A stretch of DNA of 16,868 nt from Azoarcus sp. (GTDB taxonomy: Bacteria > Pseudomonadota > Gammaproteobacteria > Burkholderiales > Rhodocyclaceae), in assembly GCA_031259795.1 (NCBI GenBank), contig JAIRLA010000059.1:1-16868 (forward strand), in the 5' to 3' direction. The notes beneath the pieces are model-generated. The model did no database searches, was not told the origin of the DNA, and saw only the letters and a list, made by a program, of their open reading frames with translations. Each line of letters opens with the position of its first letter. Position 1 is the first letter of the stretch. Shown here one piece after another: positions 15,781-16,868 of this stretch. The position numbers and the translations under genes were made by a program.

Positions 15781-15820
15781 TCCCCCTGTTTTTCATCCAG
15801 TGCCGATGCGCGCCGGATGG
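15781..15820 (+). repeat. D-element right-end remnant
   Basis: TTTTTCATCCAGTGCCGATG followed by CGCGCCGGATGG matches the last ~40 bp of the complete D elements (T-run, then the hairpin GCGGCGCTGCGCGCC in a decayed form). It directly precedes an inverted B module, as in the complete D-B' copy at 16192-16333. The 150 bp between the waaC start and this remnant should hold the waaC promoter; I could not pick one out. Confidence 0.6.
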
Positions 15821-15826
15821 AACGAA

Positions 15827-15949
15827 CTGGATTGCCACGTCGATGCGCTCCTCGCAATGACGAGTTCTTCCGATGGATTCCCTTCGTGCGATGGACCTTC
15901 CCTCCACCGCTTGGCGGGCGAGAGGGTGGCCCGCAGGGCCGGGAGAGGG
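15827..15949 (-). repeat. A-L-B composite, inverted copy 1
   Basis: It reads B' (15827-15862, CTGGATTGCC to CAATGACG), a linker, then A' (15900-15949, two hairpins, ending GGGAGAGGG). On the minus strand the order is A-L-B, identical to the direct copies. It is separated from the next, oppositely oriented composite by a D element. Confidence 0.8.
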
Positions 15950-15956
15950 TTTCGTT

Positions 15957-16057
15957 CCATGCGGAGCGAAGCGACGCTGATTTTTTTGCGGTGGAAAGTG
16001 GACGGGCGTTCCCTTCCTTCGCCCCCTTTTTAATCAGCGGCGCTGCGCGCCGGATGG
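15957..16057 (+). repeat. D element (101 bp), direct
   Basis: The left end CCATGCGGAGCGAAGCGACG and the right end (reverse complement CCATCCGGCGCGCAGCGCCG) form imperfect terminal inverted repeats of about 23 bp. By eye, 19 of the 23 positions are identical. The interior has a T-run, GGACGGGCG and CCCCCTTTTTAATCAG. It is flanked by an inverted A module on the left and a direct A module on the right. Confidence 0.78.
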
Positions 16058-16064
16058 TTGGAAA

Positions 16065-16185
16065 CCCTCTCCCGCCCTTCGGGCACCCCCCCCCCGCAAG
16101 CGGGGGAGGGAAGGAATCCATCGGACGGGGGGAATTCATTGGGAGAACTCGTCATTGCGAGGAGCGCAGCGACGTGGCAATCCAG
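16065..16185 (+). repeat. A-L-B composite, direct copy 2
   Basis: The A module at 16065-16110 has hairpins CCCGCCCTTCGGGC and the C-rich/G-rich arm pair. In this copy the first arm has slipped into a run of ten C (16086-16095). A linker with GGAATCCATCGGA and GAGAACTC follows, then the B module at 16150-16185. Confidence 0.82.
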
Positions 16186-16191
16186 TTCCTT

Positions 16192-16291
16192 TCATGCGGA
16201 GCGTAGCGACGCTGTTTTCTTTGCGGTGGGGAGGACGGGCGTTTCGTTCCTTTTTCCCCTTTTTTATTCAGCGGCGCTGCGCGCCGGGTGG
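16192..16291 (+). repeat. D element (100 bp), direct
   Basis: Its ends match the other D copies (CATGCGGAGCGTAGCGACG left; GCGGCGCTGCGCGCCGGGTGG-like right). It is flanked by a direct B module on the left and an inverted B module on the right, so D plus both B modules forms a 184-bp structure with long terminal inverted repeats. Confidence 0.78.
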
Positions 16292-16297
16292 AACGAA

Positions 16298-16445
16298 CTG
16301 GATTGCCACGGGCCTGCGGCCCTCGCAATGACGAGATGGGGGAAGAGCTTTCGCGATGACGAATTCTTCCAATGGACTCCCCCCATCCGATGGATTCCTT
16401 CCCTCCCCCGCTTGCGGGGGAGGGTGCCCGAAGGGCGGGAGAGGG
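16298..16445 (-). repeat. A-L-B composite, inverted copy 3
   Basis: It contains B' (16298-16333), a longer linker carrying GACGAATTCTTCCAATGGAC and GATGGATTCC, then A' (16401-16445), which includes the perfect arm pair CCCTCCCCCGC / GCGGGGGAGGG. Confidence 0.8.
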
Positions 16446-16452
16446 TTTCCAA

Positions 16453-16552
16453 CCATCCGGCGCAAAGCGCCGCTGTTTTCTTGGCGGGGAGTGGGCAGGC
16501 GTCTCCTTCCTTCGTCCCCCCTTTTTAATCAGCGGCGCTGCGCGCCGTTTGG
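16453..16552 (+). repeat. D element (100 bp), direct
   Basis: The left end CCATCCGGCGCAAAGCGCCG and right end GCGGCGCTGCGCGCCG followed by TTTGG give nearly perfect inverted ends. The interior contains GTGGGCAGGCGTCTCC and CCCCCCTTTTTAATCAG. It is flanked by A' and A modules, as for the copy at 15957. Confidence 0.78.
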
Positions 16553-16559
16553 TACGAAG

Positions 16560-16697
16560 CCCTCTCCCGGCCCTGACGGGCCACCCTCCCCCGCAAGCGG
16601 GGGAGGGAAGTGTCCATCGCAAGAACTCGCTCCCCTCGTCATTGCGAAAGTCGCCCCCCCTCGTCATTGCGAGGAGCGCAGCGACGTGGCAATCCAG
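16560..16697 (+). repeat. A-L-B composite, direct copy 4
   Basis: The A module at 16560-16608 has hairpin GGCCCTGACGGGCC, then a perfect 11-bp inverted repeat at 16584-16607 with a 2-nt centre. The linker includes one extra 25-bp B-start unit (16637-16661), and the full B module lies at 16662-16697. Confidence 0.82.
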
Positions 16698-16703
16698 TTC
16701 GTT

Positions 16704-16792
16704 CCATCCGGCGCATAGCGCCGCTGGATAAAAAAGGGGAGGGGAGGGGAGGGGAGGGGAGAAGGAACGGGACGCCTGTCTACTCCTCACCG
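16704..16792 (-). repeat. D element, inverted, truncated at the gene end
   Basis: The outer end CCATCCGGCGCATAGCGCCG and the string GGGACGCCTGTCTACTC match the inverted D copy at 14320-14421. The similarity fades at about 16785-16792, inside the 3' end of the minus-strand gene. The purine-rich interior has expanded into a GGGGA array. Confidence 0.65.
16736..16760 (+). repeat. GGGGA pentanucleotide array, five units
   Basis: Five consecutive GGGGA units give five G4 tracts separated by single A residues, a strong G-quadruplex-forming pattern on the + strand. It is prone to copy-number slippage. The equivalent position of the D copy at 14346-14360 has only one G-run. Confidence 0.85.
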
Positions 16793-16868
16793 CGGATACG
16801 CGAGAAATCCTGGCGGCCCGCCCAGGGCGCCGGGGCGCGCACGGCTTCCCATACCGGGCTTTCGATGG
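16780..16868 (-). CDS. Unidentified protein, C-terminal end (partial)
   Basis: On the minus strand one frame is open from the window's right edge to TAG at 16780-16782. It encodes 28 visible residues, IESPVWEAVRAPAPWAGRQD then FSRIRGEE. The composition (Trp, Pro, Arg, Ala with G/C third positions) looks like a real protein terminus; the alternative minus frames give arginine/proline-rich shadow sequence. I do not recognise the family. It points towards waaC but is separated from it by the ~1 kb repeat island, so co-transcription is doubtful. Its stop codon lies in sequence resembling a D element. Confidence 0.5.
   Translation of the reverse strand, partial: IESPVWEAVRAPAPWAGRQDFSRIRGEE

Noticed and set aside
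14791..16206. 471-codon + strand frame opposite waaC and running into the repeat island
   Set aside because: Its first part is the complement of conserved waaC codons and its last part is repeat DNA; no protein family signal.

Overview
The window looks like chromosome from a high-GC Gram-negative proteobacterium, most likely a betaproteobacterium. The evidence is gene content (RND efflux, DsbC, a UbiH-type quinone hydroxylase, heptosyltransferase I, FliJ) and a strong G/C bias at third codon positions, which also produces very long spurious antisense frames. The species cannot be fixed from the sequence.

Layout, left to right. Positions 1-96 are the last codons of an IS110-family transposase. 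The IS end appears to break a REP-like repeat at about 111/112. After a possible operator region comes a two-gene RND efflux operon: membrane-fusion protein (499-1596) and inner-membrane pump (1610-5080). The pump carries an unusual 134-residue C-terminal extension. A strong bidirectional terminator (5106-5146) closes the operon. A periplasmic MltB-type lytic transglycosylase follows (5233-6462), then a short repeat patch. Next is a probable co-directional group: CPA1 Na+/H+ antiporter (6648-8294), UbiH/COQ6-family monooxygenase (8314-9489) and DsbC-type disulfide isomerase (9562-10395). Then come a secreted metallo-beta-lactamase-fold hydrolase (10621-11673), a GGDEF diguanylate cyclase (11774-13624) and a fliJ gene (13702-14154) that has no other flagellar genes beside it in this window.

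From 14155 the window is dominated by repeats. There is a 25-26 bp tandem array, a ~100 bp element with imperfect terminal inverted repeats, and a heptanucleotide microsatellite. The microsatellite supplies the last codons and stop of the minus-strand waaC gene (14557-15630). Beyond waaC lies a ~1 kb gene-free island (15781-16779). In it, composite modules (here A, linker L, B) alternate in orientation and are separated by ~100 bp D elements. The island runs into the 3' end of a second minus-strand gene (stop at 16780-16782) that leaves the window on the right.

Most genes are envelope or housekeeping functions: efflux, murein turnover, ion homeostasis, quinone synthesis, periplasmic disulfide repair, LPS core and c-di-GMP signalling. 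I see no defence system, CRISPR array, tRNA or rRNA. The most unusual content is the organisation of the repeats, the IS110 end abutting one of them, and the extension on the RND pump.
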